From NCBI GenBank assembly GCA_000432655.1, contig HF986348.1, positions 3,050 through 15,634 on the forward strand: DNA of 12,585 nt, in the 5' to 3' direction. The stretch's first letter is position 1. Each line of letters opens with the position of its first letter. This document shows positions 5,972-12,585 of this stretch, in pieces. The position numbers were made by a program, and so were the translations under genes. Source of the DNA: Bacteroides sp. CAG:1060 (GTDB taxonomy: Bacteria; Bacteroidota; Bacteroidia; Bacteroidales; UBA932). The notes beneath the pieces were generated by a model. That model did no database searches. It was not told the origin of the DNA and was given only the letters and a program-made list of their open reading frames with translations.

Positions 5972-7987
5972 ATGAAAAAGACATTAATGTTGATGCTTCC
6001 TTTAGTGATTGCGGCAGTTTCCTGCCAACAAAAAGGAGACAAGGTCCCGGCTCTGGACACGAGTTACATGGATCTTAGCATAAGCCCAAAATCGGACTTT
6101 TATTCTTACGCAAACGGCAATTGGGTCAAGAACAACCCGCTGAAGCCTGAATACGCACGATTCGGCTCTTTCGACAAGCTGCGTGAGGACAATGTCGAAA
6201 GGCTCAACGCATTGTTCGCCGAGATGTCCAAGATGTCTCCGGCGTACGGAACAAACGATCAGAAAATTGTAGACCTCTACAAACAGGGACTTGATTCCAC
6301 AAGGCTGAATTCCGAAGGCGCAACTCCGATTGTCAAGGATTTGAACGCCATCTATGCGGCTGCGGACAAGCAGGAACTCGTCAAGGTCCTTGCCGATATG
6401 AACAAATACGGCTCTGGCGGATTTTTCGGAGTCGGCGTTGATGCGGACCTTATGGACAGCGACTCTCAGGTCCTCTATATGGGACAGGGCGGACTCGGAA
6501 TGGGCGACCGCGATTACTATGTAGCCAAGGAAAATGCGGAATTGCACGAGAAATATCAGCAGATGATAGAGAAGTTTTTCTCTCTCTGCGGTCTTGACGA
6601 ACCGGCACGCAGAGCCGCAAGCGCCCTGAAGACAGAAGACGCACTGGCCGAATTCTCATGGACAAGCATACAGAACAGGGATTACACCAAGCTCTACAAT
6701 CCGATGAGCACATCCCAGATTGCCGCTACGTTCAAGGGATTTGATTTTGCTCTTTTCTTCAAGTCTCTCGGATTGCCGGAGCAGGAAAAGGTGATAGTGC
6801 AGCAGCCTTCTTTCTTCAACGGATTTGCAAAGCTCTACGCAGACACCGACCTTGAGACCCTTAAGGATTACCTCGCGGCACACCTCATCATGGACGCTTC
6901 TTCCTCCCTTTCAGATGACTTCTATGCTGCAAACTTTGATTTCTTCAGCACGGCCATGAGCGGCATCACAGAGCAGAAGCCTCGTTGGAAACGTGCCATG
7001 AGCATTCCTAACAGCATTCTCGGAGAAGCCGTCGGCCAAATGTATGTCAAGAAGTATTTCCCTGAAGAGAACAAACAGAAGATGCTGGAGATTGTTGGCC
7101 AGTTGCAGAAGTCTCTCGGAGAGCACATCGCCGCCCTTGATTGGATGTCAGACGAGACCAAGGAATACGCAGAGAAGAAACTTTCAAGCTTCACCGTAAA
7201 GATAGGTTACCCGGACAAATGGAAAGACTACTCAAGCCTGACCGTGGATCCGAAGCTCAGCTATTATGACAACCTCCGCTCCGCAAATGCGTGGTATGTA
7301 GCTGACAACCTCAGCAAACTCGGACAGAAGACCGACAAGAGCGAATGGGGAATGACTCCTCAGACTGTCAACGCATACTATAATCCTACCACCAATGAAA
7401 TCTGCTTCCCTGCAGCTATCCTTCAGCCGCCATTCTTCAACATCGACGCTGATGATGCCATCAACTATGGTGCTATCGGTGTGGTAATCGGCCACGAGAT
7501 GACTCATGGATTCGACGACCAGGGACGGCTTTTCGACGCAGAAGGCAATATGACCAACTGGTGGACAGCTGAAGACGAAGCCAAGTTCAAGGAAAAGACC
7601 GCAGTTCTGGTAAATCAATACAGCGAAGTGGAGATTCTCCCGGGACTTCATGCCGACGGACAGCTCACCCTTGGTGAGAACATCGCGGATCACGGTGGAG
7701 TCAGCATTGCATACACTGCCCTTCATAATGCCCTCGGAGACACTCTCCCGGCAGACATTGACGGATTCAACGTGGATCAGAGATTCTTCCTCGGATTTGC
7801 ACATCTTTGGGCACAGAACGCCACTGATGAAGAGAAAGCGCGTCTGACCAAACTTGACGTGCACTCACTTGCCGAGAATCGCGTAAACATTACCGTAAGG
7901 AACTTCCCATTCTTCTTCAAGGCTTTCGACATCCAGGAAGGAGACCCTATGTGGAGACCTGAAAGCGAAAGGGTAAACATCTGGTAA
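5972..7987 (+). CDS. M13 family zinc endopeptidase lipoprotein (PepO/neprilysin type)
   Basis: A 671-residue metallopeptidase of normal length for M13. The N-terminus (MKKTLMLMLPLVIAAVSC) is a lipoprotein signal with Cys18 as the acylated residue, so the enzyme is anchored to the envelope facing the periplasm or the surface. The residues after Cys (QQKGDK) lack a clear acidic surface-export signal, so a periplasmic location is more likely. The C-terminal catalytic domain has the substrate-binding NAYY (467-470), the zinc motif HEMTH (508-512) with catalytic Glu509, and GENIADHGG with the third ligand Glu569 and Asp573. It ends in RVNIW, the typical M13 terminus. These enzymes cut short peptides, usually before hydrophobic residues; the natural substrate here is unknown. 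An in-frame ATG at 5963 is an alternative start. The permease gene follows after 13 nt and is probably co-transcribed. Confidence 0.92.
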   Translation: MKKTLMLMLPLVIAAVSCQQKGDKVPALDTSYMDLSISPKSDFYSYANGNWVKNNPLKPEYARFGSFDKLREDNVERLNALFAEMSKMSPAYGTNDQKIVDLYKQGLDSTRLNSEGATPIVKDLNAIYAAADKQELVKVLADMNKYGSGGFFGVGVDADLMDSDSQVLYMGQGGLGMGDRDYYVAKENAELHEKYQQMIEKFFSLCGLDEPARRAASALKTEDALAEFSWTSIQNRDYTKLYNPMSTSQIAATFKGFDFALFFKSLGLPEQEKVIVQQPSFFNGFAKLYADTDLETLKDYLAAHLIMDASSSLSDDFYAANFDFFSTAMSGITEQKPRWKRAMSIPNSILGEAVGQMYVKKYFPEENKQKMLEIVGQLQKSLGEHIAALDWMSDETKEYAEKKLSSFTVKIGYPDKWKDYSSLTVDPKLSYYDNLRSANAWYVADNLSKLGQKTDKSEWGMTPQTVNAYYNPTTNEICFPAAILQPPFFNIDADDAINYGAIGVVIGHEMTHGFDDQGRLFDAEGNMTNWWTAEDEAKFKEKTAVLVNQYSEVEILPGLHADGQLTLGENIADHGGVSIAYTALHNALGDTLPADIDGFNVDQRFFLGFAHLWAQNATDEEKARLTKLDVHSLAENRVNITVRNFPFFFKAFDIQEGDPMWRPESERVNIW

Positions 7988-8000
7988 TTATCTGCCGGTA

Positions 8001-9161
8001 ATGAAAGCTGAGAAGTTCATAGCCTCCCGGCTCAAGACCAAAGGAGGAATGGCTATCATATTGATAGCCATTTCTTTCTTTGTTATTATCCTTGCCCAAA
8101 GCGTATCTTCCGGATTCAGGGAAACCATAGGCCGGAAAATCAGCGCCATAAGCGGAGACATACAGCTTTCTCCCACATATCACAATTATCTCGGGAGCGA
8201 TGACCCAATCCCGGACAACCCGAGTTATCTTTCAGACATCAGGGACATAAAAGGTGTCGTCTCCATACAACCTGTCATCTATAGGGCGGGTATAGCCAAG
8301 AAGGGCTCCGTCATAAGGGGAGTATTGTTCAAGGGGACGGAAAATACCGATTCATCATTGCATGCCACCATTCCCGCCGGACTCGCCTCGGATTTAAACC
8401 TCTCAGAGGGAGATGTTTTCACGGGGTATTTTCCTTCCGAGAAGTTGAAAATCAGGAAATTCACGGTCTCAGCCATCGGCGAGGACATGCTCGGGGACAA
8501 CCGCAATTTCATTGTGGAACTTCCGATTTCGGATTTAAGAAGGCTCAACGGATGGGATGCCCACCAGGCGTCTGCTCTCGAAATCACTCTCGATGAAAAG
8601 TACCGGACCACGGCCGGACTCAAAGAAAAAGCCGCAGAAGCCGGAACTGTCATTTACACGAAATCCACCGATGAGGAAGAAATGATGTCGGCCGTATCGT
8701 CGGCGGAGTCATTTGCACACATATATAACTGGCTGGATCTCATTGACCTTAATCTGCTGGTTATCCTGGGTCTGATGATTCTGGTAGCGGGATTCAACAT
8801 GATATCCGGCCTGCTGATTCTTCTGTTCAGAAACATTTCCACCATCGGAACGCTCAAGTCTCTGGGAATGAGAGACAAAGGAATAGCCGGTGTCTTCCTC
8901 CGCGTGACAGCGGTCATCGTAGGCAAAGGCATGCTGGCAGGAAATGCAATCGCAATAGTGCTGTGCCTGATACAGAAAAGCACCCATATCCTGAAACTCA
9001 ACCAGGCCAATTATTTCGTATCCTATGTGCCTGTGGAGATAAATCCGACCGGAATCATAGCCTGCGACGCCATAGCATTTGCGGCCATAATGCTGCTGAT
9101 GCTTATTCCATGTATGTTTATTTCCCGGATTGACCCTTCCGAGACTTCGAAGACTGAATAA
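8001..9161 (+). CDS. LolC/LolE-like ABC transporter permease (FtsX/MacB type)
   Basis: A 386-residue inner-membrane protein with FtsX-type topology. Helix 1 lies at about 16-38, followed by a periplasmic domain of roughly 200 residues (about 40-245) and three helices (about 250-275, 295-324, 349-374). The loop TIGTLKSLGMRDKGIAGVFL between helices 2 and 3 is the cytoplasmic coupling region typical of this superfamily. NYFVSYVPVEINPTGI before the last helix resembles LolC/LolE lipoprotein-release permeases. Its ATPase partner is not within the window, so it must be supplied from elsewhere. It starts 13 nt after the M13 lipoprotein gene. Lipoprotein sorting is the best family-based guess, but MacB-like export of other substrates cannot be excluded. 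Its conserved C-terminus (RIDPSETSKTE) overlaps the opposing TPR gene by 44 nt. Confidence 0.82.
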   Translation: MKAEKFIASRLKTKGGMAIILIAISFFVIILAQSVSSGFRETIGRKISAISGDIQLSPTYHNYLGSDDPIPDNPSYLSDIRDIKGVVSIQPVIYRAGIAKKGSVIRGVLFKGTENTDSSLHATIPAGLASDLNLSEGDVFTGYFPSEKLKIRKFTVSAIGEDMLGDNRNFIVELPISDLRRLNGWDAHQASALEITLDEKYRTTAGLKEKAAEAGTVIYTKSTDEEEMMSAVSSAESFAHIYNWLDLIDLNLLVILGLMILVAGFNMISGLLILLFRNISTIGTLKSLGMRDKGIAGVFLRVTAVIVGKGMLAGNAIAIVLCLIQKSTHILKLNQANYFVSYVPVEINPTGIIACDAIAFAAIMLLMLIPCMFISRIDPSETSKTE

Positions 9162-9993
9162 GCTTCAGATTACTGGTAGCCGCATAGTCTTCCGGGTCGA
9201 TTTTCAAAGCTTTCTTATAATATTTTTCCGCTTTCCTGTTGTTTCTTTTCGCCACCTGCCAATAGGAACCGATATTGTCTATAAACACCGTATTGTTCGG
9301 CTCCAACTTGTTCATAATGGAGGAAAGCTGGAAAAAGTAATCATAGGCAAGAGGCGTCCCTATCCGGTAAAGGGCATAGCAATACTCCCCCATGGCCTGA
9401 CTGAACTCCTGAGCCACAGAAGAGCCTTTGACTTGCGTAAGCGGCTCTGAATCAAGAGTCCAGGATGCATTCTTATCTGAGCGGTACTCCTCCACAAGAG
9501 ACTTGATTTCAGAATAGCTCATATCCGGACTATCTTTCTCGTATGCAATAAGAGCATTGATTTTGTCAAAACGATACCTCAATTCGTGAGGTCTCAACTC
9601 GGCCGCCCTGCCAATGCTCTGAAGCGCCAGCGAAAAATACTCGTCGTCGAACACATTGACCTGATAATAATACACATTCGCCCCGGTAGAATCCTTGAGA
9701 GTAAGCACCGGCTTCTCGCCAAGAAATCTGGATGAAGGATTCTGCACGACCTCTGAAGACAAAGACTTGGCATAATTGAAATCAAACTTGGACTTGAACA
9801 TCTCGGGATCGTCCGGACAGTCTTTCTCCCATCTGTCAAGAATCGTTTCCACACCTACCCCGACAACCCCGACATTGCGGACCTGTCTTTCATATCTCTG
9901 TTTGTATGAAGCCCTGAGCTCCGTTTCCTGCCCATGAACCACCCCTGCGGCGAGCATCGAAAAGACCGCCGATATCAACAATACTCTTCTCAT
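9118..9993 (-). CDS. Secreted tetratricopeptide-repeat protein of unknown function
   Basis: A 291-residue protein with a signal peptide (MRRVLLISAVFSMLAAGVVHG, cleavage probably near residue 21) and no lipobox, so it is probably periplasmic. The mature part looks largely helical. Residues 232-266 (NNTVFIDNIGSYWQVAKRNN, then RKAEKYYKKALKIDPED) form a clear C-terminal TPR unit. Residues about 118-145 (ALQSIGRAAELRPHELRY) look like a second, degenerate one. TPRs mediate protein-protein contacts, and no enzymatic motif is seen. It is the third gene of the SRPBCC-methyltransferase-TPR operon; its ATG overlaps the methyltransferase stop as ATGA (9990-9993). The Lys/Ser-rich tail (QSSKSRKGQSGK) runs over the end of the opposing permease gene. 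I do not recognise a named family. Confidence 0.8.
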   Translation of the reverse strand: MRRVLLISAVFSMLAAGVVHGQETELRASYKQRYERQVRNVGVVGVGVETILDRWEKDCPDDPEMFKSKFDFNYAKSLSSEVVQNPSSRFLGEKPVLTLKDSTGANVYYYQVNVFDDEYFSLALQSIGRAAELRPHELRYRFDKINALIAYEKDSPDMSYSEIKSLVEEYRSDKNASWTLDSEPLTQVKGSSVAQEFSQAMGEYCYALYRIGTPLAYDYFFQLSSIMNKLEPNNTVFIDNIGSYWQVAKRNNRKAEKYYKKALKIDPEDYAATSNLKLIQSSKSRKGQSGK

Positions 9994-11159
9994 TTCAAAT
10001 TATTTACATCCATCAATATCCTTCTTCCCTGCGGGTGCAGATTATTACACCTTTTCCCAAGATTCTTCACAAACCCGAGCGGGACTCCACAATATGTCAC
10101 AACATTATACCCCATGGGGGCGTCAGGAAGCACGAGCGTGTCCCGGTGAAGAAATTTCAATGCCGAATGCTCATCCAGCTCCACCTCCGGATATATATTC
10201 CGGTCGAAATCTATGCTCAACGCCCAGTCCGCATCAGGAATAAAATCTTTTCCTTTCACTTCACCCCGGCGCTCACCCGGCAGAAATACCCTTCGCAATG
10301 GTCTTATGGCACTGAAATCCGGCTCGCGCAGGCACGTTCCTGAAGGGGACGTTTTCACAAGAGCACCTGCCCACTGGCCTTCCCCGGGTACATCTCCCGC
10401 CTTAAGCAAATTCCCGGTCCGTGTCTGACGTACACCGTACGCGGAAAATTCGTTTTCCGGCTCGACAATTGTCCCTCCCAACGTCTGCGCCGCCCACTCC
10501 AGATTGGCATCATTTTCGGCATCCTCGTATGTACAAGTACTGTATATGAGCACACCGCCTTCCCTTAGCGAGGGCCACACGTCCGCCAATATCCTCTTCT
10601 GACGTGCCGCGCAAAGGTCCACAAGATCCGTGCTCCACTGCCTTTCCGCTTCCGCGTCTTTTCGGAACATCCCCTCTCCGCTGCAGGGAACATCCGCCAC
10701 GATAATATCGAAAACGCCCGGAAATCCGGAAAAGGCCGAAGGGTCCACACTGGAGACTATCACCCGAGGATCGCCCCATCGGGCCACGTTGTCATCCAAT
10801 ACACGAACTCTATCCTTCATGACTTCATTGGAAACAAGAGTCCAATCTTCCCCGAACTTTTCCCTAAGGGACGCTGACAAATCAGTGGTTTTCCCCCCTG
10901 GAGCCGCACATAAATCCAGAACTCTCACCCCCGGGCGAAAAGAGTCCAAAACCTTGCGGAACACATGCCCGACATACATGGCGGAACTGTCCTGAACATA
11001 ATAGCACCCGGCGTGAAACAACGGCTGAAGGGTAAACGACGGTCTCTGCGCAAGCACATAAGCATGCGGAGACCAGGGTACGCGAGAAGCACCCTCGAGA
11101 ATCGGTATTTCTTCCCAAGGCCTCTTGAAAGGATTGAGCCTTATCGATACCGGAATCAT
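9990..11159 (-). CDS. RsmF-type RNA (cytosine-C5) methyltransferase, NOL1/NOP2/Sun family
   Basis: A 389-residue SAM-dependent methyltransferase. The SAM loop is LDLCAAPGGKT (81-91). Motif IV is DVPCSGEGMF (156-165) with Cys159, and motif VI is STCTYEDAEN (207-216) with Cys209, the nucleophile that attacks cytosine C6. Both cysteines of the m5C mechanism are present. The C-terminal part ends in GVPLGFVKNLGKRCNN followed by LHPQGRRI, the extra domain found in Bacteroidota RsmF-like proteins. E. coli RsmF methylates C1407 of 16S rRNA; the same target here is plausible but not shown. The protein begins directly at VSIRLNP, so roughly 25-30 residues that normally precede this motif are missing. 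No ATG, GTG or TTG occurs in frame upstream before a stop at about 11307. The start overlaps the stop of the SRPBCC gene as ATGA (11156-11159). Confidence 0.87.
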   Translation of the reverse strand: MIPVSIRLNPFKRPWEEIPILEGASRVPWSPHAYVLAQRPSFTLQPLFHAGCYYVQDSSAMYVGHVFRKVLDSFRPGVRVLDLCAAPGGKTTDLSASLREKFGEDWTLVSNEVMKDRVRVLDDNVARWGDPRVIVSSVDPSAFSGFPGVFDIIVADVPCSGEGMFRKDAEAERQWSTDLVDLCAARQKRILADVWPSLREGGVLIYSTCTYEDAENDANLEWAAQTLGGTIVEPENEFSAYGVRQTRTGNLLKAGDVPGEGQWAGALVKTSPSGTCLREPDFSAIRPLRRVFLPGERRGEVKGKDFIPDADWALSIDFDRNIYPEVELDEHSALKFLHRDTLVLPDAPMGYNVVTYCGVPLGFVKNLGKRCNNLHPQGRRILMDVNNLK

Positions 11160-11596
11160 CTTCCGAAGCCTTCGGGCATATTCGGCATCCTGCCTTCCGA
11201 GATGTCCACCAATGTGTCCACGGCCTTGTCCAGCCCCTGCTGAATCTTGCTCCCAAGCATCGATTTCATCATGAAATTGAGGTTGGCATCCAGGACTATG
11301 CTGAAATCAGTTTTCCCGGGAACATCCGGATTGTCAAAATGCAGCACGGCAACAAACTCCACGGGAGACTCTGTCGAAATGACTCTTATAAGACAGTATG
11401 GCTGTCTTTCATCAATCCTGACTCCGATGCGAAACCCCTGGACTTCTATGCTGAGACTGTCATAATCGGCCTTAATCTCCGATTTTATCTTGTCAGAGGC
11501 CAACTGGGAGAAATTCCGCATATCGCAAAACGCCATGTAAAGTTCCTCCGGACGTCTTGACACCAATCCGTGTTTGCTGGTATAATGTGCTGTCAT
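11156..11596 (-). CDS. SRPBCC (START/polyketide-cyclase-like) family protein
   Basis: A 146-residue cytosolic protein. VSRRPEELYMAFCDMRNFSQ (12-31), beta-strand-rich central segments and the long C-terminal helix SKIQQGLDKAVDTLVDIS (116-133) fit the SRPBCC helix-grip fold, which binds hydrophobic ligands in a cavity. The ligand and role of this branch are not known to me. It is the first gene of a three-gene minus-strand operon with the methyltransferase and the TPR protein. I chose the ATG at 11596 because it lies 23 nt downstream of a perfect -7 element. The frame stays open to 12088, but that extension crosses the promoter and lies antisense to the Nudix gene. The protein resembles Bacteroidota SRPBCC proteins by general pattern; family confidence is moderate to good. 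Confidence 0.75.
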   Translation of the reverse strand: MTAHYTSKHGLVSRRPEELYMAFCDMRNFSQLASDKIKSEIKADYDSLSIEVQGFRIGVRIDERQPYCLIRVISTESPVEFVAVLHFDNPDVPGKTDFSIVLDANLNFMMKSMLGSKIQQGLDKAVDTLVDISEGRMPNMPEGFGR

Positions 11597-11611
11597 ACGC
11601 AAGTATTTTCT

Positions 11612-11619
11612 TATCTTTG
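11612..11619 (+). promoter_or_regulatory. -7 promoter element for the Nudix gene
   Basis: TATCTTTG is a perfect TAnnTTTG match, 19 nt before the ATG at 11639. It forms the left half of a 16-bp palindrome; the right half is the -7 element of the opposite promoter. No convincing -33 TTTG is seen near 11588-11592. Confidence 0.75.
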
Positions 11620-11627
11620 CAAAGATA
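11620..11627 (-). promoter_or_regulatory. -7 promoter element for the SRPBCC operon
   Basis: The minus strand reads TATCTTTG, a perfect match, 23 nt before the ATG at 11596. It directly abuts the plus-strand -7 element, so the two are exact reverse complements. A possible -33 (CTTG on the minus strand, 11647-11644) is only 16 bp away and weak. Confidence 0.75.
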
Positions 11628-11638
11628 GTAAAAATCCG

Positions 11639-12250
11639 ATGCACAAGATATATTTCAAGGACCGGTGCATGATTATCTGCAAACCGGACGAACAAGCTCT
11701 TGCAGACCCCAATTCGGTGGAATTTCACATAGGCGAGCATATCTCCATACACACGCTCGTGGATATGTTCGAAGCCTCGGAATCTCTCAGCAGAATCTAC
11801 ATCCCCACAGACAATGTGGAGTGGATGTATCGCAGGGTATGTGCAGAATTCAAGGAAGTCGATGCCGCCGGCGGATTGGTATCCAACAAACGTGGCGACT
11901 ACCTGCTTATCCGCCGGGGAGGCCTCTGGGATTTGCCTAAAGGGCACAGGGAAGAAGGCGAAGACATCCAGCTGACAGCGCTCCGGGAGGTGCAGGAAGA
12001 AACGGGCGTGGACAAACTCAAGCTCCGGGATCTGATTTGCATTACAGATCACTGCTATCTGCGCAATGAAATCTGGCACCTCAAACATACATGGTGGTAC
12101 GACATGCTCTATACCGACCCGGTAAATCTTGCACCCCAGACCGAAGAGGATATCAGCAAGGCTGCATGGGTTGCAAGATCAAGCCTGCCACCATTCCTCA
12201 AAAACACTTTTCCGTCAATAATCGAGGTTTTCAGAGAGGCCAAAGTATAA
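11639..12250 (+). CDS. Nudix hydrolase
   Basis: A 203-residue protein. The Nudix box runs from G102 to V124 and matches GX5EX7REUXEEXGU exactly: G102, E108, R116-E117, E120-E121, G123. Preceding it, GDYLLIRRGGLWDLPKG (86-102) is the usual strand and loop of the fold. The first 70 residues form a separate N-terminal region (MHKIYFKDRCMIICKP and onward) that I cannot assign. Nudix enzymes hydrolyse nucleoside diphosphates linked to another moiety using Mg2+; the sequence does not reveal the substrate. The frame is open from 11570, but I chose the ATG at 11639 because it is 19 nt downstream of the -7 element. queA follows on the same strand after 64 nt and may be read through from this promoter. 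Confidence 0.88.
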   Translation: MHKIYFKDRCMIICKPDEQALADPNSVEFHIGEHISIHTLVDMFEASESLSRIYIPTDNVEWMYRRVCAEFKEVDAAGGLVSNKRGDYLLIRRGGLWDLPKGHREEGEDIQLTALREVQEETGVDKLKLRDLICITDHCYLRNEIWHLKHTWWYDMLYTDPVNLAPQTEEDISKAAWVARSSLPPFLKNTFPSIIEVFREAKV

Positions 12251-12314
12251 TGTGAAACTTTTTGCATTGTTTTACCGTATAATAAAGGTGTAATTGCAAA
12301 TACAGTATCGCAAC

Positions 12315-12585
12315 ATGAAACTTTCACAGTTCAATTTCAATCTCCCCAAAGAGAAAATAGCTACCGAACTTATGCCGGAAATAAACGGCAAGATTCAGTG
12401 GAGAGACGAATGTAAACTTCTTGTTCTTCATAAGGACAGCGGGGAAATAGAGCATCGCAGATTCAAAGATATCATAGAATACTTCGGAAAACGAGACAGA
12501 TTCGTACTCAACGACACCAAGGTATTCCCGGCCAAACTTCTCGGAAAAAAGGAAAAGACCGGTGCGGACATTATGGTATTCCTGC
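12315..12585 (+). CDS. queA: QueA, S-adenosylmethionine:tRNA ribosyltransferase-isomerase (5' part, cut by window edge)
   Basis: The first 90 residues are present. [16 protein letters not shown] at the start, then [24 protein letters not shown] and [22 protein letters not shown] (about 63-84), are the conserved opening of QueA. QueA transfers and isomerises the ribosyl moiety of SAM onto 7-aminomethyl-7-deazaguanine at position 34 of tRNAs to give epoxyqueuosine. Between IA and RDE the segment [13 protein letters not shown] seems a few residues longer than the usual YPxxxRDE spacing. There is no Shine-Dalgarno sequence, as expected. I see no convincing TAnnTTTG promoter in the 64 nt before it, so read-through from the Nudix promoter is possible. 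Its catalytic C-terminal part lies outside the window. Confidence 0.92.
   Translation, partial: MKLSQFNFNLPKEKIATELMPEINGKIQWRDECKLLVLHKDSGEIEHRRFKDIIEYFGKRDRFVLNDTKVFPAKLLGKKEKTGADIMVFL

Noticed and set aside
7232..7864. 210-codon minus-strand frame opposite the M13 peptidase catalytic domain
   Set aside because: It is a mirror of conserved codons of the zinc-site region and has no independent evidence.
11597..12088. N-terminal extension of the SRPBCC gene to 310 codons
   Set aside because: It would cross the palindromic promoter and lie antisense to most of the Nudix gene. The 146-residue form matches a complete small SRPBCC domain.
12261..12300. Inverted repeat TTTGCA ... TGCAAA before queA as a terminator, and TATAAT at 12278-12283 as a sigma-70 promoter
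   Set aside because: The 6-bp arms are separated by 28 nt with no U-tract. TATAAT is not the promoter form used in this phylum and has no -35 at a proper distance.
1..12585. CRISPR array, insertion sequence, prophage or biosynthetic cluster
   Set aside because: I found no regularly spaced repeats, transposase or recombinase motifs, terminal repeats, or clustered phage or biosynthetic genes.

Overview
The window comes from a member of the Bacteroidota, most probably of the order Bacteroidales. Three things show this. The promoters have the TAnnTTTG -7 element used by that phylum. Start codons lack Shine-Dalgarno sequences. Several products belong to lineage-typical families: a Porin_10-like outer-membrane protein, an RsmF-type methyltransferase with its characteristic C-terminal tail, and a SRPBCC protein of the kind common in this phylum. 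I cannot place it at genus level. Base composition looks even throughout. I see no mobile element, CRISPR array, rRNA or tRNA, and no gene-free stretch longer than about 165 bases.

Layout, left to right. (a) 1-1440, minus strand: a two-gene unit in which an AmgK-like anomeric sugar kinase is followed by a MurU-like nucleotidyltransferase cut by the window edge. Together they would convert recovered MurNAc to UDP-MurNAc. (b) 1604-5255, plus strand: a divergent unit of a large putative porin and a membrane-anchored MltF-like lytic transglycosylase. (c) 5191-5889, minus strand: a YczE/YitT-type membrane protein whose 3' end overlaps the transglycosylase gene tail to tail. (d) 5972-9161, plus strand: an M13 (neprilysin/PepO-type) zinc endopeptidase lipoprotein followed by a LolC/E-like FtsX permease. 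(e) 9118-11596, minus strand: a tightly packed operon of a SRPBCC protein, an RsmF-type RNA cytosine-C5 methyltransferase and a secreted TPR protein, joined by ATGA overlaps. (f) 11639-12250, plus strand: a Nudix hydrolase. (g) 12315-12585, plus strand: the 5' part of queA.

Most of the content is chromosomal housekeeping with a cell-envelope bias. The left third can be read as a peptidoglycan turnover and salvage neighbourhood: a lytic transglycosylase that cuts murein, an outer-membrane channel, and the AmgK/MurU salvage pair. That link is an inference from proximity and known family functions. I do not see a clearly new multi-gene system. The points most worth a second look are regulatory and architectural: a perfect 16-bp palindrome formed by two abutting -7 elements (11612-11627), a second interlocked divergent promoter pair (5912-5948), two tail-to-tail coding overlaps, a methyltransferase that lacks the usual N-terminal segment, a transglycosylase with a reduced substrate-binding-like domain, and a 13-base G/C homopolymer at the window edge.
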